Shown: positions 7,298 through 15,221, numbered from the stretch's first letter. The stretch is DNA of 21,254 nt from Lentisphaeraceae bacterium (GCA_004551905.1 SFPL01000069.1:1-21254); one strand, 5' to 3'. The notes: generated from the letters alone by a model not told the origin. A program made the numbers and translations.

Positions 7298-8461
7298 TCA
7301 CCTCACCAGCATCTTGCGGAGCTTCTCGCGCTTGCGGTCGCGGTAGGAGTGGATGCCCACCGAAAGGATCGTCCCCACCGCGAAGAAGGACGCGAGCATG
7401 TTCGTGCCGCCGTAGCTGAAGAACGGCAGCGCCATACCCTTGGTGGGCAGCGCCTCGCAGACGACGCCGATGTTGAAGATCGCCTGGAAGAAGATGATGA
7501 ACGCCATCCCGTGCGCGAGGAAGCGCCCGAAGCGGTCCGACGCGGAGCGGGCGATGTAGACCGAGAGGAGGAAGAACGCGATGAAGAGGAGAAGCGTGCC
7601 GACCGAGAAGATTATACCCAGCTCCTCCGCGCCGATGGCGAAGATGAAGTCAGTGTGGTTCTCGGGGAGGTATTTCTGCTTCTGCATGGACTGGGTAAGC
7701 CCCACGCCCCAGACGCCACCGTTCATCATCGCCACCAGCGCCTGGTTGGCCTGGTAGGCCGCGCGCCTCGCGGCCTCGTCCATCACCTGGGCGCCGACGT
7801 CGATCTTCACGCCGAAGAACGCCGCGATGCGCGCCATGCGGTTGGCGTTGGTGGCCACCTTGTAGACGAACGTGCAGATGCCGACGACGGCGAACGGCGT
7901 GAGGTGCAGGAGGCGCGTCCCCGCGACGAACATCACCAGGAAGCCGGAGAATCCGATCACCATCGTCGAGCCGAAGTCCGGCTCGGCCATCACCGGGAGC
8001 GCCAGGAAGCCGATGAGCAACGCGGGCACGAGCGCCCCGCGGCGGAAGAGCTCCACCCGCCAGGCGGCCCGGTCAAGCCAGACTGAGACCACGATGACCA
8101 CCGCGAGCTTGGCGAACTCGCTTGGTTGCAGGTTGACCGGACCGAGCGAGATCCATCGGTAGGAGCCGTTGATCCTGCGCCCGAGCGGCGGAAACACCGC
8201 GAGGAGCAGCAGGAACACAATCGCGTAGAACATCCACGCAAGCGCCGGGGTGTCGCGCCAGCGCCGGTAGTCTACCGCCGCCACCACCACCGCGAGCACC
8301 ACGCCCACCCCGAGGTAGGCGAACTGGCGCTTCATGAAGTAGTAGGCGTCGCCGTGCAGCCTGACGCCGTTGACCTCGCTGGCGCTCGACAGGACTAAAA
8401 AGCCCAGCGCCACGAGGATCGCGACGACCAGGCCGAATGCGCAAAGCGCAGACTTGCGCAC
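7298..8461 (-). CDS. ftsW: SEDS peptidoglycan glycosyltransferase FtsW
   Basis: FtsW polymerises lipid II into glycan strands at the septum, working with a class B PBP such as the FtsI encoded at 15235-17073. The protein is 387 aa with about ten hydrophobic segments. SEDS signatures are clear: GSYRWISLGPVNLQPSEFAKL (split here by family convention around RWISLG and QPSEFAKL), PDFGSTMV, ENHTDFIFAIGAEELG and LPTKGMALPFFSYGGTNM. I prefer FtsW over RodA because of its dcw neighbours, murD and a peptidoglycan-binding LysM protein. The start is GTG, six bases after the LysM gene, with only a weak ribosome-binding site, so coupled translation is likely. Confidence 0.93.
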   Translation of the reverse strand: MRKSALCAFGLVVAILVALGFLVLSSASEVNGVRLHGDAYYFMKRQFAYLGVGVVLAVVVAAVDYRRWRDTPALAWMFYAIVFLLLLAVFPPLGRRINGSYRWISLGPVNLQPSEFAKLAVVIVVSVWLDRAAWRVELFRRGALVPALLIGFLALPVMAEPDFGSTMVIGFSGFLVMFVAGTRLLHLTPFAVVGICTFVYKVATNANRMARIAAFFGVKIDVGAQVMDEAARRAAYQANQALVAMMNGGVWGVGLTQSMQKQKYLPENHTDFIFAIGAEELGIIFSVGTLLLFIAFFLLSVYIARSASDRFGRFLAHGMAFIIFFQAIFNIGVVCEALPTKGMALPFFSYGGTNMLASFFAVGTILSVGIHSYRDRKREKLRKMLVR

Positions 8462-8467
8462 AGCTGC

Positions 8468-9544
8468 TTACTGCTGGGCTTCAGCCGGCAGTTTGATGAC
8501 CTGCCCAGGCTTGAGCTGGGCGTCGGCGGGGAGATTGTTGAGCTCGCGGATCTCGGCGGCGGAGACGCCGAAGCGGATCGTGATCGACGTCAAGTCGTCG
8601 CCCTCCTGAACCACGAAGGTGGTGAAGCCGGGGGCGGCGTCCTTCTTCGCGGTGTCCTCGGCTACAGCGGGCTTGACCTCGGCTGCGGCATCCTCCTGCT
8701 TCTCGGCTGCGACAGGCTCGGGCGTGGCCTCGGCGGCGGGCTTGACCTCGGCTGCGGCTGCCTTCGGGGCCTCGGCCTTGGCGGCCTTGGTGACCTTGGC
8801 GGCCTTGGCGGCCTTGGCAGCCTTGGCGGCAGGCTTGCCGTCAGCCGGGATCTTGAGCTTCTGGCCGATGCGCAGCACGTCTCCGCTCAGGCCGTTGAGC
8901 TCCTTGAGCTGGCGGATGTTGATGCCGTTGCCATAGGCGATCGCGCCGAGGGTGTCACCGTTCTTGACGACGTACTCCTTGGTCGCTCCGGCGTAGGGCG
9001 TGTAGGACTTCTTCGCGGCGGCAGCGGCCTTGGACGCCTCGGCAGCGGCGGGCGCGGCAGTCATGGACTCGGGCAGCTTGCCGGGGATCTTCAGCTTCTG
9101 GCCGATGCGGATCGTGTCGCTCTTGAGGCCGTTGGCTTTCTTGATCGCAGCGATGGTGACGTTGCACTTCTTGGAGATCTTCGCGAGGTAGTCGCCGTTC
9201 TGGACGACGTAGATCGAGTACTTCTGCTCGGACGCGGGCACCTTTGCGCTCTGGGTCTTGACGATGCACGCGCAGTCGTCTGCGCCGCACTTGCACGGCT
9301 CGGAGTGGATGGTGCCAGGCGCGCAGAGGCAGCCCTTCTTGGCGGTGACCGTCGGCGTTTGCGCGGGAGTGACCGTGACCTCCGGCGCCTTCTCGGCTGT
9401 GTCCTGGACCGGCGTCGCAGGCTGCGTGCCAACTACGTGCGCATCCGACTGATTCGAAGCGCCGGGGCGCATGAAGTCGGGATCCTTGCAACCAGAGAAC
9501 GTCGCGACTGCCGCGACCGAGAGAACCACTGCGAGCTTGTTCAT
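8468..9544 (-). CDS. Lipoprotein with three LysM domains and a Cys-rich segment
   Basis: This is probably an envelope lipoprotein that binds peptidoglycan. The signal peptide ends in a lipobox-like FSGC (Cys19). Three LysM domains lie at about 109-154, 190-233 and 309-353; each has the Y/F-VV-x-NGD/EGD opening and an RIGQKLKIP or KPGQVIKLP ending. Between the lipobox and LysM1 is a six-cysteine cluster (Cys72, 74, 84, 86, 91, 93) arranged as three CxC pairs. An Ala/Lys-rich linker (about 238-270, KAAKAAKAAK) encoded by 9-bp repeats separates LysM2 and LysM3. It overlaps murD by ATGA and precedes ftsW by six bases, placing it in the division/cell-wall operon. Exact function is unknown; a septal wall-anchoring role is inference. 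Confidence 0.85.
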   Translation of the reverse strand: MNKLAVVLSVAAVATFSGCKDPDFMRPGASNQSDAHVVGTQPATPVQDTAEKAPEVTVTPAQTPTVTAKKGCLCAPGTIHSEPCKCGADDCACIVKTQSAKVPASEQKYSIYVVQNGDYLAKISKKCNVTIAAIKKANGLKSDTIRIGQKLKIPGKLPESMTAAPAAAEASKAAAAAKKSYTPYAGATKEYVVKNGDTLGAIAYGNGINIRQLKELNGLSGDVLRIGQKLKIPADGKPAAKAAKAAKAAKVTKAAKAEAPKAAAAEVKPAAEATPEPVAAEKQEDAAAEVKPAVAEDTAKKDAAPGFTTFVVQEGDDLTSITIRFGVSAAEIRELNNLPADAQLKPGQVIKLPAEAQQ

Positions 9545-10650
9545 GTTTTGTCTTTTCCTTGTCCTTTGACGAGTTGCGCGAAGACCTCTCCGCGTTCCTC
9601 GAAGTTTTTAAACTGGTCGAAACTCGCGGCTCCCGGGGAGAGCAGCACCTTCTCGCCGTTCGCCGCCTCGCGCTTCGCCCTCTCGACCGCCTTCTCCAGG
9701 GTGCCGCAGACCTCGCAGTCCACGTCTTTGGACCAGGCGGAAAAGAGACTTTCCGCGCTTTGACCGATAAGATACACTTTTTTGACCCACTTTGTCAAGA
9801 TGGGTAGTGAAATTTCCGGGTCGTCGCCTTTGGCGAGTCCGCCGGCCAGAAGACGCACCAAACGCCCGCCAGATGCGGCTTTGGCGGCCATTTCGACGCC
9901 AGCGGAGAGCGCCGCGAGCGAAGTCGCCTTGGAGTCGTCGATGTACTCGACGCCGTCGATCTCGGCCACTTTCGCCATCCGGTGGGGCAGCGGCTCGAAC
10001 GCGGCGAACGCGCGCGCGATCTCCTCGTCGCCGAGCCCGGCGACGCGCATCAGCGCCGCGGCGGCGAGTCCGTTCGCGCACAGGACGCGGTTGTCGAAGT
10101 AGGATCCGGCGAGGAGCGCGGGGTCCTCGACGCACGGCTCGTCGAGCCCGACGCGGCGCTTCGCCATCGCCCAGAGACGGCGCTTGAGCGCGTGGTACGT
10201 CGCCGCGTCGCCGTGGCGGTCGAGGTGGTCCTCCTGCAGGTTGAGGATCGCCGCCGCCTCGAAGAAGTCGGCTGGCAGCGAAGTCGTCTCGAGCATGAAG
10301 GACGACACCTCGACAACCGCCCATCCGGTGCGCTCCTCGCGCGCGATGTCGCTCACCGGCCGGCCGTAGTTGCCGCAGGGGACGGCGAATCCGCCGGCGA
10401 GGTTGATCGCGTCGGCGACGGCCTTGACGACGCTCGACTTGCCCTTCGAGCCGGTGACTGCGAGGAGTCGCCAGCCGCGCTTCTTCAGCTCGCGGCAGCC
10501 GTACTCGAGCTCGCTCATGACGCGCACGCCGGGGCTCGCCACTGCGAAGTCGACGCCGTCGGCGAACTCCACCTCGCCGCCACCAGCCGCCGCGAGCGCC
10601 GCCGCCGCCTCGCCGCTGCGGCCGCGTCCGATGACGAGCACCCTACCCAT
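9541..10650 (-). CDS. murD: UDP-N-acetylmuramoyl-L-alanine--D-glutamate ligase (short form)
   Basis: MurD adds D-glutamate to UDP-MurNAc-L-Ala using ATP in the cytoplasm. Diagnostic motifs are present: the ATP loop VTGSKGKSS (65-73), EVSSFMLE (about 114-121), ILNLQEDHLDRHG (135-147), LPHRMAKVAEIDGVEYIDDS with KATS (221-244) and LLSPGAASFDQFKNFEERG (336-354). The length is 369 aa against about 440-450 for typical MurD. The shortfall seems split between the N-terminal UDP-binding domain and the central domain after the HLDRHG motif (roughly 155-190). The reading frame is intact, so I treat it as functional and compact. It overlaps nadE by eight bases and the LysM gene by four. Confidence 0.93.
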   Translation of the reverse strand: MGRVLVIGRGRSGEAAAALAAAGGGEVEFADGVDFAVASPGVRVMSELEYGCRELKKRGWRLLAVTGSKGKSSVVKAVADAINLAGGFAVPCGNYGRPVSDIAREERTGWAVVEVSSFMLETTSLPADFFEAAAILNLQEDHLDRHGDAATYHALKRRLWAMAKRRVGLDEPCVEDPALLAGSYFDNRVLCANGLAAAALMRVAGLGDEEIARAFAAFEPLPHRMAKVAEIDGVEYIDDSKATSLAALSAGVEMAAKAASGGRLVRLLAGGLAKGDDPEISLPILTKWVKKVYLIGQSAESLFSAWSKDVDCEVCGTLEKAVERAKREAANGEKVLLSPGAASFDQFKNFEERGEVFAQLVKGQGKDKT

Positions 10651-11635
10651 GGAGCTTGACGACGCCGAGGTCAGAGGGAATCCACCAGCCGTGCGGCGAG
10701 AGGTCGAAGGAGAACACCTTGACTCCGTCCGGCGCGCAGTTGCGCTTGAAGGCCTGGGTGAAGAAGCGGCGCAGGAAGATCGCGAGGGTCGCCTTGATCT
10801 CCGCGTCGGCGAAGCGTCCCCGGAAGAAATTCTTCGCCGCGTCGGCGAGCCGCTTCGGCCCCATCTCGTTGACGATGAAGTTCCAGAGGAAGAAGTCGTG
10901 GAGGTCGTAGGGCCCGATGGTCCGCTCCGTGACCTGCCCCTTCACAAGCTCGGGCGAGACCGGCGTCGCCACGATGTCCTCGATTGCCGCAGCCGCCTTG
11001 CCGGGATGCCGCTCCCCCCACCAGGAGCACACCCTGCGCACCACGGTCTTGGGGACGCCGGAGTTGACGCCGAACATGGACATGTGGTCGCCGTTGTAGG
11101 TGCACCAGCCGATCGCGATCTCGCTCAGGTCACCGGTGCCGACCACGATGCCACCGACCATGTTGGCGCGATCCATCAGCACCATCGTGCGCATCCGCGC
11201 CTGCGCGTTCTCGTAGGCGACGTCGGGCGTGGTGCCGTCGTGGCCGATCTCCTTCAGGTGGCGGCGCACGATGCCGCCGATCGGGATCGTCTCGGTCGCG
11301 ACGCCGAGGCCCTCCGCGAGCGCGAGCGCGTTGCCGCGCGTCCGCCGCGTGGTGCCGAAGCCTGGCATGGTGATCGCGCGGATACGCTTCGGGTCGAGAC
11401 GGAGGCGCGCGAACGCCTCGCGGCAGACGAGGAGCGCGAGCGCGGAGTCGAGCCCGCCGGAGACGCCGATGACGACATCGCGGCAGCGGATCGCCCGAAG
11501 CCTGCGCACAAGCCCCGCGACCTGCGCAGCGAACACCTTCGCAGGGCTGCACGGGAACGGCGCGACCGCCCCCTTCTTCGGCGGCAGCCCCAGAAAGGCG
11601 CGGTGCCCGGCGAGCGAACCAAGTTCCCTTTTCAT
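10643..11635 (-). CDS. nadE: NAD synthetase, synthetase domain only
   Basis: NadE makes NAD from deamido-NAD, ATP and a nitrogen source. The PP-loop SGGLDS (59-64) and the stretch GIVVGTGDLSEIAIGWCTY with GDHMSMFGVNSGVPKTVV mark the synthetase domain of the long glutamine-dependent family. That family normally has an N-terminal nitrilase-type glutaminase domain of about 300 residues. Here the protein is 330 aa and starts roughly at the interdomain linker, and the base pairs just upstream encode the ABC permease, so no glutaminase is encoded beside it. It may use free ammonia or a separate amidase. The start is 10 bases after the permease stop, with AGGA upstream, and the end overlaps murD. 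Confidence 0.9.
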   Translation of the reverse strand: MKRELGSLAGHRAFLGLPPKKGAVAPFPCSPAKVFAAQVAGLVRRLRAIRCRDVVIGVSGGLDSALALLVCREAFARLRLDPKRIRAITMPGFGTTRRTRGNALALAEGLGVATETIPIGGIVRRHLKEIGHDGTTPDVAYENAQARMRTMVLMDRANMVGGIVVGTGDLSEIAIGWCTYNGDHMSMFGVNSGVPKTVVRRVCSWWGERHPGKAAAAIEDIVATPVSPELVKGQVTERTIGPYDLHDFFLWNFIVNEMGPKRLADAAKNFFRGRFADAEIKATLAIFLRRFFTQAFKRNCAPDGVKVFSFDLSPHGWWIPSDLGVVKLHG

Positions 11636-11645
11636 GCAAGTTTTC

Positions 11646-12296
11646 CTAATCGTAATACGAAAGCCGCTTCTCGATCCGCTCCATCACCCAAGCGACGGCG
11701 AAGTTGAAGACGTAGTAGAAGACGCCGGCGGCGACGAGCGGGGCCATCGTAGTGTTGGAGCTCGAGAGCTGGCGGGCGATGGTGAACATCTCGGTGACGG
11801 CGATGGTGAAGGCGAGCGAAGTGTCCTTGACGAGCGTGATCACCTCGTTGCCGACCGCCGGTATGACACGCTTCACCACCTGCGGCAGGATGATGCGCAT
11901 GAATGTGGTCGTGCGCGGGAATCCGAGCGCCGCGGCGGCCTCGCGCTGGCCGGGGTCGATCGAGAGGATGCCGCCGCGGTAGATCTCGGCGAAGTAGGCG
12001 CCGTAGTTGAGGCCGAAGGCGATCACCGTGGCGAGAAGCCGCGGGTAGCTCGAGAGCGGCATCCCGAACATGAAGTAGGGCGCGAAGTAGACGAAGATGA
12101 TCTGCAGCATCAGCGGGGTGCCGCGCACCACCGAGATGTAGAGGCGGAAGAGCCCGGAGATCACCGGGCTCTTCGACATCCTCCCGAGCGCCACCACGAG
12201 CCCGAGCGGCAACGCCACCGCGAGCGTAAGGACGAAGATCCCCACCGAGACCGCAAGTCCCGAGAGGAGATCAACGACCATGCCGGAGTACGACAT
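11646..12296 (-). CDS. Polar amino-acid ABC transporter permease (HisM/GlnP family)
   Basis: This inner-membrane permease belongs to a polar amino-acid uptake system. It has about five hydrophobic segments in 216 aa, the expected size. Family signatures include RLYISVVRGTPLMLQI near residues 52-67 and the ATPase-contacting EAA loop GQREAAAALGFPRTTTFMRI (about 117-136), with ILPQVVKRVIPAVGNEVI after it. Its start lies one base beyond the stop of the binding-protein gene (TAGGATG), so the two are almost certainly co-translated. Only one permease gene is present, implying a homodimer. The substrate cannot be fixed from sequence. Confidence 0.93.
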   Translation of the reverse strand: MSYSGMVVDLLSGLAVSVGIFVLTLAVALPLGLVVALGRMSKSPVISGLFRLYISVVRGTPLMLQIIFVYFAPYFMFGMPLSSYPRLLATVIAFGLNYGAYFAEIYRGGILSIDPGQREAAAALGFPRTTTFMRIILPQVVKRVIPAVGNEVITLVKDTSLAFTIAVTEMFTIARQLSSSNTTMAPLVAAGVFYYVFNFAVAWVMERIEKRLSYYD

Positions 12297-12297
12297 C

Positions 12298-13071
12298 CTA
12301 CTTGAGAATCAGCGCCGACTTCTCGATGCCGTACTGCTCGGCGATCTTCGCTGCGGTGCCGTCGGCAAACAGCTTCCTGAGCGCCGCCTCCACCTGGTCG
12401 CGCAGCTCCTCGTTGCCGAGCTTGAAGCCGATGCCGTAGGTCTCGGTCATCACGATTTCGCCGAGCAGCTCGAACTTGCCGGGCAGGTCGGACATCTTGC
12501 GCTTCGCGACGCCGACGTCCATCGCCACCGCATCGACCGCGCCGGCGGCGAGCTCGTTGACGGCCTGGTTGTAGTTAGGCTCGACGATCAGCTTCGCGAA
12601 GGTGGCGCCGAGCTTCTCGTGGTCGCCGCCCTTGGAGAGCGCCCTCATCACCGGGGTGTCGGTCTGGACGCCGACGATCTTCCCGGCGAGGTCGGCGAGG
12701 GTCTTGATCGGCGAGCCGGCCTTGACCAGCACAACCTGGGAGTTGTCCACGTAGGGCGAGGACCAGGTATACGCCTTCTCGCGGCCCTGGATCGTGAAGC
12801 CGTTCCAGATGCAGTCGATGGCACCGGAGTTGAGCTCCATGTCCTTGGCGTCCCAGTTGATCGGGTTGGCGACAAACTCCCATCCCTTCGCGGCGCACAC
12901 CGCGCGGGCGAGGTCAAGGTCGAAGCCCTTGTACTCCGAGCCCTCCTTGAAGCCGTAGGGCGGGAAGTCGGCGTCGAAGCCGACCACAAACCTGCCGTCG
13001 GTGAAGGTCGAGCGCTGCGAGCAACCGGCGAGGACCGCCAGCGCGGCGGCCGCGATCAGGATGTTCCTCAT
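12298..13071 (-). CDS. Amino-acid-binding lipoprotein of the ABC transporter (SBP family 3)
   Basis: This solute-binding protein feeds the adjacent permease. The chosen ATG at 13071 gives a short lipoprotein signal, MRNILIAAAALAVLAGC, with lipidated Cys17; GGGGG seven bases upstream supports it over an ATG-less extension. Family 3 features include GFDADFPPYGFKEG, YKGFDLDLARAVC, the WNGFTIQGREKAYTWSSPY segment and GKIVGVQTDTPVM. It ends with DGTAAKIAEQYGI, typical of HisJ/GlnH/PEB1-type proteins. Mature length of about 240 aa is normal. The ligand is unresolved; an Arg in the binding region (GREK) and the acidic pocket fit a polar or basic amino acid, but that is inference. Confidence 0.93.
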   Translation of the reverse strand: MRNILIAAAALAVLAGCSQRSTFTDGRFVVGFDADFPPYGFKEGSEYKGFDLDLARAVCAAKGWEFVANPINWDAKDMELNSGAIDCIWNGFTIQGREKAYTWSSPYVDNSQVVLVKAGSPIKTLADLAGKIVGVQTDTPVMRALSKGGDHEKLGATFAKLIVEPNYNQAVNELAAGAVDAVAMDVGVAKRKMSDLPGKFELLGEIVMTETYGIGFKLGNEELRDQVEAALRKLFADGTAAKIAEQYGIEKSALILK

Positions 13072-13098
13072 GTCGTTTCCCCCGTTAGCCAACCGAGA

Positions 13099-14028
13099 TT
13101 AGAACGCGAAGCAGATGGAAACTCCGCCGTAGAGCATTCCGTCGTGCGTGCGGTTCCAGGGGCTGTCAATGTCTTCCGGGTCGCGGACCGAATAGGAATC
13201 CCATCCCTGGCAGTGACGTACCCTGTGGTCGAGCTTGTAGAGGAAGTTGAGGTGCCCGCCAATCGTGAGGTTGTCGGTGATCGCATAGCTCAGGGCGACG
13301 CCATTGTCCCAGCCGCCGAACGCAGCGCGGCTGATCTCGCCGCCAGAGAGGTAGTCGGCATACTCAGAGGTGTAGAGCGTAGTCTTGGAGGTGAGCTTGA
13401 GCGAAAGCTCCTCGGTGAGCTGGAAGGTGTGGGAGAGCGCAAAGTCGAACATGAACGCGGCGCCCGGCTCGTTTTCATGGCAGTACTCCCAGTAGAACTT
13501 GACACTCGGGACGAGGATCTCGTTGTCGTATTCAGCGCCGAAAGTCCAGAAGTTCTGCGACGTCCAGCCGCAGCGCGGATAGGTGTACCAGAGATGGGAC
13601 GCGGTGAGGTTCACCGGCCCGATGGAGTTGCCGTAGACGATCTCGTAGTCGAACTCGCCGATGCCGCCGAGCCGCTTGCCGCCGTTGCCGGTGTCGACCG
13701 AGCTGTGCTTCTTGTTGAGCTCCTGGTTGGCCCAGACGTCGACCCCGATCCAGCCGAAGTTCTCCGGGAGGTTAATCTTCCCCCAGATGTCGTACTGCGC
13801 GACTGGCGTGTCGGAGTAGATGCGGTTGTGGGAGACGTAGGCGGACTTGATGTCGAGCTGCAGCGCGAACTCGAAGAGCGGGGACTCTTCCGTCTCCAGT
13901 TCATCCTGCTCGACCTGGGCCGCCTCTGGCTTGGCAGCCTCCTTCGGAGCGGGAGTCTCGTCGGCATACGCCGTGAATGCGACGGCTGCGGCGGCCGCTG
14001 CGCCGAGCACGATCATTGATTTTTTCAT
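13099..14028 (-). CDS. Probable outer-membrane beta-barrel (porin-like) protein
   Basis: The real start is the ATG at 14028: it has AAAGGAAG upstream and begins a signal peptide, MKKSMIVLGAAAAAAVAF to AYA. The 309-aa product has an acidic Pro/Glu linker (about 24-50) and then alternating hydrophobic/aromatic strands (for example LTASHLWYTYP, FYWEYCHENEPG, GGHLNFLYKLDH). It ends in Phe, as outer-membrane barrels do. I cannot assign a named family. It lies between the ATPase and binding-protein genes of the amino-acid importer, 43 and 27 bases away, so it may be the outer-membrane entry for the same nutrient. The mature barrel of about 260 aa would suit roughly 10-12 strands. Confidence 0.65.
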   Translation of the reverse strand: MKKSMIVLGAAAAAAVAFTAYADETPAPKEAAKPEAAQVEQDELETEESPLFEFALQLDIKSAYVSHNRIYSDTPVAQYDIWGKINLPENFGWIGVDVWANQELNKKHSSVDTGNGGKRLGGIGEFDYEIVYGNSIGPVNLTASHLWYTYPRCGWTSQNFWTFGAEYDNEILVPSVKFYWEYCHENEPGAAFMFDFALSHTFQLTEELSLKLTSKTTLYTSEYADYLSGGEISRAAFGGWDNGVALSYAITDNLTIGGHLNFLYKLDHRVRHCQGWDSYSVRDPEDIDSPWNRTHDGMLYGGVSICFAF

Positions 14029-14071
14029 GTGCTGTTTCTTCCTTTGGTGGGTTTGTAGGGAAATCGGTCCA

Positions 14072-14899
14072 CTATTGACGTGGCATCTCGTTGATAACCT
14101 GCTTGAGGTGCTCGACCTCGTCCTCGGTGACGACGTCGTCCGCCAGGATGGCCTTGAGCTCGCCGCGCACCTTGCCGAGGAACTCGCCGAGGCGCCCCTG
14201 GTGCTCATGGCCGAAGATCTCCGCCGGGGTGCCCTCGTTGGCGATGCGCCCGCCCTCGAGGAAGAGAACGCGGCTCGCGACGTCGCGCGCGAAGCGCATC
14301 TCGTGGGTGACTACGACCATGGTCATGCCGTTCCTGGCCAGGTCCTTCATGACGTCGAGAACCTCGCCTACCATCTCCGGGTCGAGCGCGGAAGTGGGCT
14401 CGTCGAAGAGCATCACCTTCGGCTCCATCGCGAGCGAGCGCACGATCGCAACGCGCTGCTTCTGGCCGCCGGAGAGCTGCTGCGGGTACGCCTTTGCCTT
14501 CTCCGCGAGGCCGACAACCTCGAGGAGCTCCATCGCCTTCTTCTCGGCCTGTTCCCGCGGCAGGCGGCGGACGAGCCGCGGCGCGAGGGTGATGTTGTCG
14601 AGGATGGTGAGGTGGGGGAAGAGGTTGAAGTGCTGGAACACCATGCCCATCTCGGAGCGGACGCGATTCTTGGTCTTCTCGTCGGCGCTGACGATGTCGA
14701 TGCCGTCGAAGATGATCGAGCCCTCGGTCGGATGCTCGAGGAGGTTCATGCAGCGGAGGAAGGTGGACTTGCCGCCGCCGGACGGGCCGATCATCACCAC
14801 GACCTCGCCCTTGCGGATCTCGGTGGAGATGCCCTTGAGCACCTCCAACTTCCCGAAGCTCTTCTTCAGGTTCTCTATCTTAAGCAGCGTTTCGCCCAT
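14072..14899 (-). CDS. Polar amino-acid ABC transporter ATP-binding protein (GlnQ/HisP family)
   Basis: This is the cytoplasmic ATPase of the importer. Walker A is GPSGGGKS (38-45), the signature is LSGGQKQR (142-149), Walker B with the catalytic Glu is VMLFDEP (162-168) and the switch His is in THE (198-200). NLFPHLTILDNI and the VSADEKTKNRVRSEMGMVFQ block place it in the GlnQ/HisP group. The protein is 275 aa, about 30 longer than usual, with a charged C-terminal tail (about 246-275) that I cannot assign. It is the first gene of the importer operon, with an extended -10 promoter 20 bases upstream and GGAG six bases before the ATG. Confidence 0.96.
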   Translation of the reverse strand: MGETLLKIENLKKSFGKLEVLKGISTEIRKGEVVVMIGPSGGGKSTFLRCMNLLEHPTEGSIIFDGIDIVSADEKTKNRVRSEMGMVFQHFNLFPHLTILDNITLAPRLVRRLPREQAEKKAMELLEVVGLAEKAKAYPQQLSGGQKQRVAIVRSLAMEPKVMLFDEPTSALDPEMVGEVLDVMKDLARNGMTMVVVTHEMRFARDVASRVLFLEGGRIANEGTPAEIFGHEHQGRLGEFLGKVRGELKAILADDVVTEDEVEHLKQVINEMPRQ

Positions 14900-14919
14900 C
14901 TTCTTCTCCGTTGGCGCGT

Positions 14920-14928
14920 ATTATACCA
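14920..14928 (-). promoter_or_regulatory. Extended -10 promoter of the ABC importer operon
   Basis: The coding strand reads TGGTATAAT, with no clear -35. The transcript would start about 13-14 bases before the ATPase ATG, leaving room for its GGAG. The surrounding 17 bp (14916-14932) are identical to the block upstream of tolB. Confidence 0.7.
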
Positions 14929-14980
14929 TATTTTCGGTTCGTCTGACCAATGAAGCAAAATTCAAGGTTCAATCCTCGCG

Positions 14981-15079
14981 CTACTCGGCGGCGGCGGCCT
15001 CGAGGCGCGGACGGTACTCCGCCACCAGGCGCCTGGCGCCCAGCTCGCGATCTGCCCGAATCTCTTCGTATATCTCCAT
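14981..15079 (-). CDS. Orphan 32-aa ORF resembling the N-terminus of a sigma-70-family factor
   Basis: The ATG at 15079 opens a 32-codon frame ending in TAG. The peptide begins MEIYEEIRADRELGARRLVA and continues EYRPRLEAAAAE. From memory, this resembles the first residues of ECF-type sigma factors in Kiritimatiellota-like genomes, where the ARRLVAEY..RL pattern opens region 2. Nothing in any frame downstream continues the homology, so it is either a truncated remnant or a true micro-peptide. GGGG just before the ATG is a poor ribosome-binding site. It sits in the 232-base gap between tRNA-Arg and the ABC importer; the rest of that gap holds only the importer promoter. Confidence 0.35.
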   Translation of the reverse strand: MEIYEEIRADRELGARRLVAEYRPRLEAAAAE

Positions 15080-15131
15080 CCCCAAACTGTACAATGCGCG
15101 CCGCGCCAAAAACGTTCAGCCCAATCGGGTT

Positions 15132-15208
15132 TGGTGCGACTGACTGGGCTCGAACCAGCAACCTTCGGCTTCGGAGGCCAACGCTCTATCCAATTGAGCT
15201 ACAGTCGC
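15132..15208 (-). tRNA. tRNA-Arg (anticodon CCG)
   Basis: A complete 77-nt cloverleaf with an encoded CCA end. The acceptor stem is GCGACTG paired with CAGTCGC. The D-arm is GCTC/GAGC, and the anticodon stem TTGGC/GCCGA carries the loop CTCCGAA (anticodon CCG, reading CGG). The T-arm is GCTGG/CCAGT with loop TTCGAGC. It lies 26 bases after ftsI and has its own extended -10 promoter. Confidence 0.97.
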
Positions 15209-15221
15209 GTTAGGTTGGTGT

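Noticed and set aside
12280..14019. Long plus-strand open frame (579 codons) opposite the binding-protein and porin genes
   Set aside because: It is antisense to two well-supported genes with signal peptides and ribosome-binding sites. Its product is a low-complexity mix of Arg, Val, Leu and Glu typical of GC-rich reverse frames.
13099..14208. 369-codon version of the porin-like gene
   Set aside because: The extra N-terminal 60 codons overlap the ATPase gene, are Ser/Arg-rich, and precede an obvious signal peptide with its own ribosome-binding site at 14028.
15110..15131. Possible terminator after tRNA-Arg (CCCGATTGGG followed further on by TTTTT)
   Set aside because: The stem is only three base pairs and the T-run is separated by several bases; I could not support it.
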